DNA from: Opitutia bacterium
Lineage (GTDB): Bacteria; Verrucomicrobiota; Verrucomicrobiia; Opitutales; Opitutaceae
Direction: 5' to 3'
NCBI GenBank assembly: GCA_947474365.1
Contig: CANJIU010000003.1
Location: 62,001-126,000 of the forward strand
DNA length: 64,000 nucleotides
Each line of letters begins with the position of its first letter. Positions within the stretch are counted from its first letter, which is position 1. Under the pieces are notes generated by a model. That model was not told the origin of the DNA. It searched no databases and saw only the letters and a program-made list of their open reading frames with translations. Below, piece after piece: positions 18,563 to 27,900 of this stretch. Both the position numbers and the translations under genes were made by a program.

Positions 18563-19470
18563 CGGCCGTCGCCTCGCAGTCGATACAGATAGATATCCTT
18601 GATTGGCACGCTCAGGCCGTGGTGGCGATCCTGCCGGCTGCGGCCGCGGGTCTGGCCTACGCAGCGCCAGTTCGCCGCCCGATAACAGGTCCCGCGAAAG
18701 CGATCCCGCTCCACGAAAGTCTCCAGCCAGCGCAAACCGTGGCCGTATTTTTCCCGCCAGTCCGCGTCGATCCGCCGGGCCACCGCGCCGAGCAGATGAC
18801 TGGCCAGGTGCGGCACCTCCACCCACGGCAGAATGAGGAAGCGCGTGTTGTTGGCCACTTCGGGGAGTCGCGCGGGTCGCTCCACCGCGCTCCAGCCCAG
18901 TTCGCGATCGCGGGGTGCGCAGCGCCAAGCCGGCGCGCCAAACAGGAGGCAGGCCAGGTCGCGGCCCTGCGCATCGCGCGCCAAATACCCCACATTCTCT
19001 CCAACCACCCGCAGCCCGAGATAGTGGTAGCGATCAAGATAGAAGGCCCATTGCCGGGCCTCGGCCGTGCCCGCTTGGACCAAATCGACTCTCACCGACC
19101 CAAGTTGCTGGAATGAACTGCCCCACGGCCTCGGGGCGTGCCAGCCAGCGGGCTCACGCACCACCCGCGGCCCTCGCCGCTTCGCCAAACGCAGCGCCGG
19201 CAACGTGATTTTTCCTTGCTGCTCCAGTTTCAGTAAGAAGCTGCGTGCCGCAAAATCCTTGATTCGCTGCCGCTCGTCCCGCCAGTGCCAGATCGCACAA
19301 AGTTCGCGCGCAATCCGCTTTCGGCTCCACTGCGGGTACCGGAGAATCCAACTCCGCAGCCACTCAATTTCCTCTGTTCCCACCCAGCGGCCTTGGATGC
19401 ATTGTCGCGCTTCCACGCTGTGCAGCTTGGGCGGAAAAATCTGGTAGTCCAGCGAAATCGTAAAAATCAC
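18559..19470 (-). CDS. DUF4338 (DruA-like) protein carried by the insertion sequence
   Basis: The product of about 303 residues matches the DUF4338 family, whose named member is DruA of the Druantia anti-phage system. Recognisable blocks are an N-terminal HTH-like region (SRKRIARELCAIW...LLKLEQQGKITLP, about 49-92), YLDRYHYLGLRVVGE (about 144-158), LACLLFGAPAW, NNTRFLILPWV (about 207-217), LASHLLG, LETFVERDRFRGTCYRAANW and a final VGQTRGRSRQD. No ATG is present near the start: the options are GTG at 19470 (used here) or TTG at 19476, both inside the right inverted repeat. It is coupled to the transposase by ATGA. No DruB-E genes are nearby, so it is unlikely to act as a Druantia system here; an accessory role in transposition, such as DNA binding at the ends, is an inference. 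Confidence 0.82.
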   Translation of the reverse strand: MIFTISLDYQIFPPKLHSVEARQCIQGRWVGTEEIEWLRSWILRYPQWSRKRIARELCAIWHWRDERQRIKDFAARSFLLKLEQQGKITLPALRLAKRRGPRVVREPAGWHAPRPWGSSFQQLGSVRVDLVQAGTAEARQWAFYLDRYHYLGLRVVGENVGYLARDAQGRDLACLLFGAPAWRCAPRDRELGWSAVERPARLPEVANNTRFLILPWVEVPHLASHLLGAVARRIDADWREKYGHGLRWLETFVERDRFRGTCYRAANWRCVGQTRGRSRQDRHHGLSVPIKDIYLYRLRGDGR

Positions 19471-19491
19471 CGCCAACCGGCAGATGCGCCC
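19465..19491. repeat. Right terminal inverted repeat of the insertion sequence
   Basis: This is the partner of 17290-17316, with 26 of 27 bases complementary. It contains the possible GTG and TTG start codons of the DUF4338 gene, so transposase binding here could repress its own operon. Confidence 0.85.
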
Positions 19492-19500
19492 ATCGGCGAG
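19492..19500. repeat. Right target-site duplication candidate
   Basis: ATCGGCGAG follows the right inverted repeat directly and matches AACGGCGAG at 17281-17289 in 8 of 9 bases. Confidence 0.5.
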
Positions 19501-19611
19501 GGGCGCTTCGCCGTTTCCGCCGGGCCGAGGCGAGGGAAGGCGCGGATGAAACGTCGCCGACGTTAGTGGGCTCGTGGCAGGCGAATCTTCCGGTCCGTTT
19601 TCGTTCCGTGC

Positions 19612-20586
19612 TCAACGCGCTGTCGTTCGTGCGGCCAGCGGCGGCTTCAGGATCGTTCGGCGCCAGACGGTCGGGGGCACCTTGGCAAAGGCCTTGAAGG
19701 CGCGGCAAAAGTCGCTGGTGCAGGTGAAGCCGCATTCGTCGGCAATGGTGTCGAGCTTGAGTTTCGTCTCGGTCATCATGCGCATCCCCTTTTCGATTTG
19801 GATCCGGCGAAACACCCGGGCCGGCCGTTCGCGGAGCACGCGTTTGAACATCCGGCGCAGTGTGCTGGGTGAGACATGGACCTCGCGCGCCACCTCCACG
19901 ATTGACGGATTGGCGCGCACGTGATCGCCGTACCACGTGATCGCGCTGTCCACGGAACGCTCGGCATCGCCCTCTACGGCCAAAGTTTTCGCCTGCGGAA
20001 GTTTTCGCAGCACGAGCAGGGTGAGTTCGATCAGCGCGGCCTGGAAAACCAGGTGACTCAAATTGTTTGGCTTTTGGAAGTCGGGCTGCAGTTGCCGGGC
20101 GAGGGCGGTCAGGCGCTCGCATTCCGCGGGTTTGAGCGTGACGGCAAATTGCCCTTGGTCGCGCAAGGCGGACTGGAGCGCCGCCGGCACCGAGCCGAAG
20201 TGAAACACCGCCACGTGGGCACGGCGCCTGCCGTCGCCCGCCCAGGTATGCATGCTACCGGGTGCGGACACCCACAGGGTCGTTTCCGTCAGCGGAGGAC
20301 GGGCGGTGTCGGGGACGAGCGGCGCACATCGCCCCTGCACCACGGCGAAGAATTCCCAATTCATCCGTTTCAGCGGTGCGATCGGATACAGGCCGAACTG
20401 GCGGGGACCGATCCCGAGGTATCGCAACATGGCGTGAACGGTAGATGCCGAGTCGGGGGTGTAAAGCATCCCGAATGGGGAGTGGTGGCTGTGCGTGGAA
20501 TCGCATGCCGGCTGGCGTGGCCCGCAGGAGACGGGCCGTTTGGCGTGGGGCGATCTGCTCGTTTTTGTATGAAGGTTGACTGCCAT
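19612..20586 (-). CDS. AraC-family transcriptional regulator
   Basis: The 324-residue product has an N-terminal cupin-like sensing region (NWEFFAVVQGRCAPLVP at about 75-91, AHVAVFHFGSVP at about 123-134) and a C-terminal double helix-turn-helix (about 225-315). The HTH part contains SIVEVAREVHVSPSTLRRMFKR and LDTIADECGFTCTSDFCRAFK followed by VPPTVWRR, the standard AraC layout. It is probably a sugar- or metabolite-responsive activator. The gene is divergent from the receptor gene at 20692 with about 105 bases between starts, so that receptor is the likeliest target. An alternative start at Met40 (20469) would remove a poorly structured basic N-terminus; I cannot decide between them because neither has a clear ribosome binding site. 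Confidence 0.88.
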   Translation of the reverse strand: MAVNLHTKTSRSPHAKRPVSCGPRQPACDSTHSHHSPFGMLYTPDSASTVHAMLRYLGIGPRQFGLYPIAPLKRMNWEFFAVVQGRCAPLVPDTARPPLTETTLWVSAPGSMHTWAGDGRRRAHVAVFHFGSVPAALQSALRDQGQFAVTLKPAECERLTALARQLQPDFQKPNNLSHLVFQAALIELTLLVLRKLPQAKTLAVEGDAERSVDSAITWYGDHVRANPSIVEVAREVHVSPSTLRRMFKRVLRERPARVFRRIQIEKGMRMMTETKLKLDTIADECGFTCTSDFCRAFKAFAKVPPTVWRRTILKPPLAARTTAR

Positions 20587-20691
20587 CCCACTGTCGTCTG
20601 ACGTGCGGACCTGTTACGCTTGAAGCCAATGTTCCGAATCCGGACGCAGGACCCTTCTGCATCCGACCCTACGTACGTTTTTCAGACCCCT

Positions 20692-23600
20692 ATGCATCAC
20701 CAAAACCGCACCCTCGTCCCACTGCTCATGGCGGCGGGTTTTGCCTCGCTGCTCCCTGCGGCGCGGGCCCAGCAAAAAACGGCGCCTGCTCCGGCTGCCA
20801 ATTCCTCCGACAAGAAGGAGGAGGTCGTTCTGCTCTCGCCCTTCACGGTCGCATCCGAGGCCGACCGGGGCTACCAGGCCCTCAACACGCTTTCGGGCAC
20901 CCGGCTGAATTCCAAACTCGAGGACCTGGGCGCCTCGATCACCGTCGTGACCAAGCAGCAGATGCAGGACATGGCCGTGCTGGATTTGAACGACGTGTTC
21001 CTCTACGAGGCGAGCACTGAGGGCACGGGCAATTATACCCAGTTTACCCCGAACCGCACCGGCGGCATCATCGATGGTACGGCCAATGACCCTGCAACCG
21101 CCAACCGCATCCGCGGCGTCGGCAGCCCGATCAGCGGCAGTGGCGTGAACATCGCCGTGGGGAATTTCTCGAGCAACAACAAGATCCCGATGGACACGTA
21201 CAACATCGATGCGGTCGAGATCTCGCGCGGTCCGAACTCGAACCTCTTCGGCTTGGGCGCGGCCGCCGGCACGGTCAATCTGGTCCCGTCGAAGGCCAAC
21301 CTCCTCCGCAGCAGCACCGGCACGACGGTGCGTGCTGACAGCGAGGGCGGCCATCGTTTCACGATCGACGTGAACCGACCGATCATCGAGGACAAGTTTG
21401 CCCTCCGTTTCGCCGCGGTTGATGAGTCAAAGGGTTTCACGCGCCAACCGGCCGAGGAGCAGATCCGGCGCTATTTCGGCGCGATCCAAATCCGGCCGTT
21501 CAACCAGACCACGATCAACGCGTCCTTCGAGAAGTACGAGAATTTCTACCGCCGGCCGAACTCCGTCACCCCGCGCGACACCACTTACGAGTGGAAGGCC
21601 TCCGGCCAGCCGACGTTTGATCCGACGACCCAGATCGTGACGTTTGCCAACGGCACCCGCTCCGGCCCCTATGCGGTCACGAACGAAAACACGCTCCTGC
21701 CTCCCGGCCTGATGGCCGGCAACAGCTACGGCCGGCTCAACGCCTGGTTCGACCAGAACGGGCTGCAGACCATCACCGTGGGCCGCACGGCCACCGCGAT
21801 CACGACGGGAATTCCCTCGCCCTACACCGCGAACACGAATGTGCGCTACATCCAGACCGGCACCGACATCATGCGGCGCAAGGCGAATCCGTTCCCGCTG
21901 TTCTTCGCGCCGGGCCTGGCGGACAAGTCGATCTATGACTGGTCCAACACCAACTTTGTGTCCGCCAATTTCGGCCAGGACAACGCTTCGACCCTGCGGG
22001 TCGAAGCGGAGCAGGTCCTGCTGAAGACGAATTCCAACCTGATCGCGGCGCGCGCGGGTGTCATGTACCAGAAGTTCAATCGCTTCAGCCGGAGCATGAT
22101 CGACAACACCGACACCGTGCTCTACGTCGACGTGAACTCCAAACTGCTCGACGGCCGGGCCAACCCGAATTTCCTCCGGCCCTTTGTCGAGGCGGTCGGT
22201 CCGTTCGACACCAACAATCTCGAGATCAACGACACCCAAAATGCCGACCTCGCGTATCAGTTCACCCCGCACAATCTGCCGGGCTGGCTATCGTGGATCG
22301 GCACGCAGCGTCTGGCCGCGCACGGCGAGGTCAATCGCAACACCACGGAAAACTACACCTACGGCAACTGGGTCGCCTCGGACAACCCATGGGTGAACCG
22401 CGCCAACCGCGTGGCGGCGACCCAGCTCTCGCAACGTTATTACATCGGCGACAATCAGGGACAGAACGTCGACTTCGGTCCCTCGACGCAGCGCGACATC
22501 ACCGGGCGGCAGAATCTCTACTGGTTCAACAACCTCACCGGACAGTGGGTCAATGAGCCGATGGAAATCGGCGCGCTCGGCCGCACCGCCACGGGCAGGG
22601 CGCGGGGTGAACTCCGGACGTTGTCGTTTACCGGCCAGAGCTACTTCCTTAGCGATCGCCTGATCACCACGGTCGGTTTTCGTCGGGATCGACGTCGCAC
22701 CCGCAGCTCTGGCACCGCGCAGGTCAACCCGGCCACCGGCCTCGTGACGTATGAAAACTACAATGTCTGGGGGCCGTGGACCGACGACGCGGTCGGTCCG
22801 TTGGGTGAGGCGACGCGCGCCTCCCAACGCGGCGACACCAAGACCTATGGTGCGGTTGTTCGCCCGATGCCCTGGTTGAACCTCTATTACAACCGCTCCG
22901 ACAGCTTCTTCCCGCAGGTCGTCCGCTACGCGATGGACCTGAACGGCGTGCTGCCCAACGCCAAGGGCGAGGGCAAGGACTACGGCATCAGCTTCACCGC
23001 GCTCCAGGGCAAGCTGAGCGTCAAGTTGAACCGCTACGAAACCAAGGAACTGGGCAGCCGCGCCGGCGAGGTGGGTACGATTGGCAACCGGACGTTCCGC
23101 CTGGAGGGGCGCCAGGAGGCGAACGGCATCCGCGATGCGAACGGTTTCTACCCATGGGCGCTGAATCTTTCCAATCAGCGTTTCGCGGCCCAGGGCATCA
23201 CGCCCACCGCCGCCCAGTCCAACGCCGCCGTGGCAAAGATCATGGGTGTGACGGACGATTGGATGACGACGTTCCTCACCGCCGGCCTTGCGCAGCCGCA
23301 GACGAACGGCCTCTCCGACGTCGTGTCGAAGGGGTATGAACTTGAGGCGACCTACAATCCGACGAAGAACTGGCGGATCAAGTTCACCGGCGCGCAACAG
23401 GTCGCGATCGACTCGCGGATTGGCAACGAGATGTTTGATTACTGGCAGTCGCGTCTTCCCACCTGGACCACGGCCAAGGACGATCAGGGCCGGCTTTGGT
23501 GGAACACCGTTCCGGCGCTCGGCGGCGACACACCTGAGACCGCGTATTACAACAACCTGATTTCGCCGTATCTCTTCAGTGTTGCCAATGTGGGCAAGCC

Positions 23601-24012
23601 CCGCACCCAGGTCCGCAAATATCGCTGGAACACCGTGACGAACTACACGTTCACCGAGGGCATGCTGAAGAACTTCAACGTGGGTGGCGCGGTCCGCTGG
23701 GAGGACAAGGGCTCGATCGGCTTCCTCGGCGCCGCCCCCTCGAAGATCCCCGGCAACTTCCAAGGCGTAATCCTAGAGCTGGATCCGAACAAGCCCGTCT
23801 ACGATCCGTCGCGCTTCTATTTCGACGCGTCGGTCGGATACCGGATGCGGCTCTTCAACGACAAGATTCGCGCCAACTTCCAGTTGAACGTGCGCGACGT
23901 GTTTGAAGGCGGCCGGTTGCAGGCGGTGGGAGCAAATCCCGACCGCTCAATCTACGCCTGGCGCATCGTCGATCCGCGCCGGTTCATCCTGAGCGCGTCG
24001 TTCGACCTGTGA
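20692..24012 (+). CDS. TonB-dependent receptor, LSPF type, AraC-linked
   Basis: The 1106-residue receptor has a signal peptide (MHHQNRTLVPLLMAAGFASLL...ARA), then VVLLSPFTVASEADRGYQA, a short conserved motif seen in many Opitutaceae receptors, followed directly by the plug (about 65-215: SITVVTKQQMQDM, VEISRGPNSNLFG, AGTVNLVPSKA). The barrel ends in ILSASFDL. There is no carboxypeptidase-regulatory domain. It is strongly similar to the receptor at 38725 throughout (shared YQAxNTLSGTRLNxKLEDLG, ADxxxxPNSNxFG, RIKF, and the SFDL end), so the two are paralogues. The ATG at 20692 precedes the export signal; the frame extends to 20620. A perfect intrinsic terminator follows at 24046. Ligand unknown. 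Confidence 0.9.
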   Translation: MHHQNRTLVPLLMAAGFASLLPAARAQQKTAPAPAANSSDKKEEVVLLSPFTVASEADRGYQALNTLSGTRLNSKLEDLGASITVVTKQQMQDMAVLDLNDVFLYEASTEGTGNYTQFTPNRTGGIIDGTANDPATANRIRGVGSPISGSGVNIAVGNFSSNNKIPMDTYNIDAVEISRGPNSNLFGLGAAAGTVNLVPSKANLLRSSTGTTVRADSEGGHRFTIDVNRPIIEDKFALRFAAVDESKGFTRQPAEEQIRRYFGAIQIRPFNQTTINASFEKYENFYRRPNSVTPRDTTYEWKASGQPTFDPTTQIVTFANGTRSGPYAVTNENTLLPPGLMAGNSYGRLNAWFDQNGLQTITVGRTATAITTGIPSPYTANTNVRYIQTGTDIMRRKANPFPLFFAPGLADKSIYDWSNTNFVSANFGQDNASTLRVEAEQVLLKTNSNLIAARAGVMYQKFNRFSRSMIDNTDTVLYVDVNSKLLDGRANPNFLRPFVEAVGPFDTNNLEINDTQNADLAYQFTPHNLPGWLSWIGTQRLAAHGEVNRNTTENYTYGNWVASDNPWVNRANRVAATQLSQRYYIGDNQGQNVDFGPSTQRDITGRQNLYWFNNLTGQWVNEPMEIGALGRTATGRARGELRTLSFTGQSYFLSDRLITTVGFRRDRRRTRSSGTAQVNPATGLVTYENYNVWGPWTDDAVGPLGEATRASQRGDTKTYGAVVRPMPWLNLYYNRSDSFFPQVVRYAMDLNGVLPNAKGEGKDYGISFTALQGKLSVKLNRYETKELGSRAGEVGTIGNRTFRLEGRQEANGIRDANGFYPWALNLSNQRFAAQGITPTAAQSNAAVAKIMGVTDDWMTTFLTAGLAQPQTNGLSDVVSKGYELEATYNPTKNWRIKFTGAQQVAIDSRIGNEMFDYWQSRLPTWTTAKDDQGRLWWNTVPALGGDTPETAYYNNLISPYLFSVANVGKPRTQVRKYRWNTVTNYTFTEGMLKNFNVGGAVRWEDKGSIGFLGAAPSKIPGNFQGVILELDPNKPVYDPSRFYFDASVGYRMRLFNDKIRANFQLNVRDVFEGGRLQAVGANPDRSIYAWRIVDPRRFILSASFDL

Positions 24013-24045
24013 TTTGATTCGAAGCGCGCGCCGCGACGCTTCATC

Positions 24046-24077
24046 AAAAGGGGCCGGCATCGCGCCGGCCCCTTTTT
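24046..24077 (+). terminator. Strong intrinsic terminator
   Basis: A perfect 13-bp stem AAAAGGGGCCGGC / GCCGGCCCCTTTT with loop ATCGC ends in a five-T run. It lies 34 bases after the receptor stop, separating it from the DUF1080 gene. Being A-tract/T-tract symmetric, it could work in both directions. Confidence 0.93.
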
Positions 24078-24113
24078 CGTGTCCGTCGTTTCGACCGTTT
24101 TCGCCTCCGCCCC

Positions 24114-24833
24114 ATGAAGTCCTCCCCTTTGCTCTTCCCGTTATTTGCCGCATTCGTGTTGGCCGTGGCCGCCCGCGCCGCCGATCCGAAACCCAACCAA
24201 CTTTCCGCCAACGAAAAGGCAGCGGGCTGGCGCCTGCTCTTCAACGGGACCTCGCTCGACGGCTGGCGCGGTTTTAAGCAATCGGGGCCGCCCGCTTCTG
24301 GCTGGGAAATCAAGGATGGCGTCCTCACCTGCGTGAAGGGCGGCAAGGGCGGGGACATCATTACGCGGGAGCAATTCGACGATTTCGAGCTGTCGTGGGA
24401 ATGGAGCATGCCGCCCAAGTCGAACAACGGCGTGAAGTACTTCATCACCGAATCGCGCCCCGGCACGGGAGCCGTGGGGCATGAGTATCAGATGATCGAC
24501 GACACGCTGGTCCACGGCGACGATCGTTCCAGCACCGGTTCCTTCTACCTTGTGGTGGCGCCCAATGCCAAAAAGAAGGTGAAGCCGTTCGGCGAATGGA
24601 ATCAGTCCCGCGTCATCGTGCAGGGGAATCGCGTCGAGCACTGGCTCAATGGCGAAAAGGTCGTGAGCTACGAAGCGGGCAGCCCGGCGATTTTGGAGCA
24701 GGTCGCGAAAACCAAGTTCAAGGGAGTTCCGGGTTTCGGCACGAAGATCCGCGGCCACCTCCTGCTCACGTACCACAACGATGAGTGCCGTTTTCGGAAT
24801 GTGAAGGTGCGGGAAATCAAACCCGTGAAATAG
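24114..24833 (+). CDS. DUF1080 (3-keto-disaccharide hydrolase domain) secreted protein
   Basis: The 239-residue product has a signal peptide (MKSSPLLFPLFAAFVLAVAARA) and one DUF1080 domain. Typical blocks are GWRLLFNGTSLDGWRGF (about 38-55), GWEIKDGVLTC, DFELSWEWSMPPKSNNGVKYF, GHEYQMIDD and a closing CRFRNVKVREI. Proteins of this family (PF06439) are concanavalin-like; some have been shown to act on 3-keto-glycosides, and many are secreted in verrucomicrobia and planctomycetes. The gene stands alone after a terminator and before the receptor at 24982. A 3-keto-glycoside role would need an oxidoreductase partner, which is not seen here. Confidence 0.85.
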   Translation: MKSSPLLFPLFAAFVLAVAARAADPKPNQLSANEKAAGWRLLFNGTSLDGWRGFKQSGPPASGWEIKDGVLTCVKGGKGGDIITREQFDDFELSWEWSMPPKSNNGVKYFITESRPGTGAVGHEYQMIDDTLVHGDDRSSTGSFYLVVAPNAKKKVKPFGEWNQSRVIVQGNRVEHWLNGEKVVSYEAGSPAILEQVAKTKFKGVPGFGTKIRGHLLLTYHNDECRFRNVKVREIKPVK

Positions 24834-24905
24834 GCCGGGCTCCCAACTCTCTTCCCATTCCAAGTTAGATCTTGGCTCCCGGGGCGAATTCGGCGCCACT
24901 GATGG

Positions 24906-24948
24906 CGGGGCTGCGGCCCCGGCCGGCGAATTTGGCCTTCTTCGCCGG
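24906..24948 (+). other. Two adjacent hairpins in receptor leader
   Basis: CGGGGC/GCCCCG (24906-24921) and CCGGCGAA/TTCGCCGG (24923-24948, 10-base loop) form consecutive stems 34 bases before the receptor start at 24982. No T-run follows, so they could shape the leader RNA rather than terminate transcription. Confidence 0.35.
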
Positions 24949-24981
24949 TTACCTTCCACCCCTCTGTAGTTACCCCGACCC

Positions 24982-27900
24982 ATGAATCGATCCGCCATCC
25001 TGCCTTGGTTGAGCGCGTCCCTCGCGGTTACGCTCGCCTCCTCGCTGTCCGCCCAAGTCGCCCCGGCCAACGTGTCCGCCTCGCCGGCGAACGCGCGCAA
25101 GGACGAGACGATTGTATTGTCACCCTTCCAGGTCGGTGCCGACACCGAGCACGGCTATCAGTCCACGGCGGTTTTGCAGGGCGGTCGCGGTCGGATCGAC
25201 CTCGCCGACGTGGCCGGGCAGGTGCAGGTTTTCACCAAGGACTTTCTCGACGACATCGGGGCTACGACGACCGACGAGGCATTTCTCTTTTCGGCGACCA
25301 CACAGACCTACTTCGACAATGTGAACGGCAGTGGCGACAACCGACCCGGATCGCGCAACACTGCCGACGATTCCGGCAATTCGCGTGGCCTCGGCAACGT
25401 CGACAAGACGCGGAATTACTTCCGCACCACCATCGAGCCCGATTCCTACAACACCGAGCGGTTCAGCCTCGTGAGCGGGGCCAATGCGGTGCAGTTCGGA
25501 CTCGGCGGTTCAGCCGGCACGGCCGAAAGCACCTCGGCTCGCGCCAACCTCACCCAGAATCGGCAGAAACTCGGGCTGCGCATGGACAGCTATGGCTCCG
25601 AGCGCACCGTGTTCGACGTGAGCCAGGTCATCCTCCCGAAGAAACTCGCGGTCCGGGCCATCGCCCTGCGCGAGAACAAGGAGTACTTCATCCAGCCCGG
25701 CTACGACGACACCCGCCGCGCCTTCGTCACCACGACGTATCAGCCGTTTAAGAACACGACGATTCGCCTTGAGGGCGAATACGTTCACCGCCGCGACGCC
25801 CGTCCGCCGACCACGATGGCCCGGGACAACGGCTATATGTACTGGCGGGCCACCCAAAACGCAGGCAATCCCCAGGCCTACCTCAATCGCGCCGCCACCG
25901 CCGCCACCGCGGGCCGTCCGGCCGCGCCGACCTTCCTACTCGCCGATGGCACGTCCCGCGCCTACGCGTTCAGCGCCAAGACCGCGCTCTTTGTTTTTCC
26001 GCAGAACTCCGTGCCGAACTTCACGGGCCTCCAGGACGTCCGGAACACGGTGGTGGTGAACATCGGCGACGGCGCCGGGGTCGCCGGCAACACGGAGACC
26101 TTGATGGACCCCGGCCTGCCGTGGAATTCCAACGCCGCCGGCTGGTCGCGCTACAATTTCCGCCGCAGCCGCAACGTCACCGGCACGATCGAGCAGCGGC
26201 TCGGGCGCAACACGTATGCCGAGATTGGTTATTCCTATGAGTTCTACCGCAACCAGACGGCCCAGCTGTTTCACAGCAACGCCTGGGATGTGCTGGTCGA
26301 CATCAACCGGTTCTTGCCCGACGGCGCCACGCCCAATCCGCTTTACGGCCACCCCTTCGTCGAGTCGAACAACCAGGCGGGCCAGGGCAATTGGGCGGAT
26401 TTCAAGGTCTACCAATACCGGGCGGTTCTCACCCACGAATGGAATCCGACGCGCAACGCGGGTTGGACCCGGCATCTTGGCCGGCATCAACTCGGGTTCT
26501 TCAGCAGCTACGAAGACTCCGCGACCTACACGCTCGCCCAGCTGCGCTACCTCATCATCGGGAAACCGGGCTTCTTGTCGGCGGCCGCCCAGGCCAATCC
26601 GCTGGTGCCGGAGCGCGCGCTCCATATGCGCTACTACCTGCCGACGTTCGGCAGCACCAAGGATCCGCGCGAGTACGGCGTCGCGGCGCCCACCGCTTAC
26701 GGCGACATCATGGAGACGCTGTGGTTTCCGATGGCCAACGGGGAACGCTTCGGCGTCAGCGCGTTTGAAAATCCCATCGGCGACGTTGGCACCGCCCCTT
26801 CGGCGAATCATCTTCAGCGCGGCTCGCTCGCGGGGAGCACGTCGAGCAGTTTCCTGAGCAATCACGTCGTCGCCAATGTGGGCGCGCGCTACGATCGCGT
26901 GCGCAATTCGAACTTCGGCGCGTTCCAACCGATCCTGGCTGAAACGCCCTTCACCGCGCAGAACCCGCTCGGCACCGGATTCCGGGCGTATGACGAATTT
27001 CGCGGCAAGGAACCGCCGTCCGTCTGGACGCCGTATCGCTCCGCCACGCGCGTGAATTACGGTTTCATCGTGCGACCGCCCTGGGTCGGAAGGTGGATCG
27101 CCTTCGGCTACGATTATTCGCGCAACGCCTCCCTCAACGAGGTGGCGGTCGTCCGCGACGTGAACGGTGCGGTCGTGGAGCCCAACTACGGCGAATCCCA
27201 CGAATACAGCGTTCGCTTCCGGCTCCTCGAGGATCGGCTCAACCTGAAGGTGAATTATTTCAATTCTCTGAACCGCAACACGACACTCGCGGACAGCGGG
27301 CTGCGTCAGAACCTGATCAATTTCGAGCAGCAGTTGCTCGTGAACGACCCGACCTATGCGATCAACCCGCTCTTCAAGGAGTCGCTCAATCCGGCGGCGG
27401 CCGACTTCCGCCTTCCGGGCGATCGCAACAGCAAGGGCATCGAGGCTGAACTCACCTTCAACCCGACGCCAAACTGGCGGCTCTTCTGGAACCTCGGCCG
27501 CACCGAAACGGAAATTGACGACCTCTCCACCCAGCCTTGGTGGGATTACATCGAGAAGAAGCTCACGGTCTGGAAGGCCTACAAGGGCAACTGGTCCACC
27601 GCTCCGTATCTCAACAATCAGACGGTCGAGGCGGCGTTCAATTCGCTGATTCAGGGCCCGATCGATGATATCCAGGCGAGCCTCGGCAATCCGGGCGGGA
27701 ACTCCCAGACCTGGCGTTCAAATCTCGTCGCCACGCGGAGCTTCACGACCGGCCGCCTCAAGGGCGCTTCGACGAGTGTGAATTTCCGCTACCGCGGTCC
27801 GTCCATCATCGGGTTCGCCAACAAAGTCGACGCCAAGGGCAAGGTCCGGATCGACCGCGATCATGAGTACAAGTCGGATGGTTACGTGCTCACCGGCCTG

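Larger units (their letters stand above)
17290..19491 (-). mobile_element. Complete two-gene insertion sequence, ISKra4-like, about 2.2 kb
   Basis: The element is bounded by 27-bp terminal inverted repeats that differ at one position and is flanked by a 9-bp imperfect direct repeat. Inside, both genes run on the minus strand: a DUF4338 (DruA-like) gene followed by a transposase gene, overlapping by ATGA. The coding regions almost touch the repeats: the upstream gene starts inside the right repeat and the transposase stop is one base beyond the left repeat. Intact frames and near-identical ends suggest recent insertion. The inverted repeats, the transposase motifs and the duplication length fit the ISKra4 family as described in ISfinder; the family call is from memory of those features and could not be searched. 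Confidence 0.85.

Noticed and set aside
17318-19476. A complete Druantia defence system
   Set aside because: Only the DUF4338 (DruA-like) protein is present; no DruB, DruC, DruD or DruE helicase gene is found, and the gene lies inside an insertion sequence.
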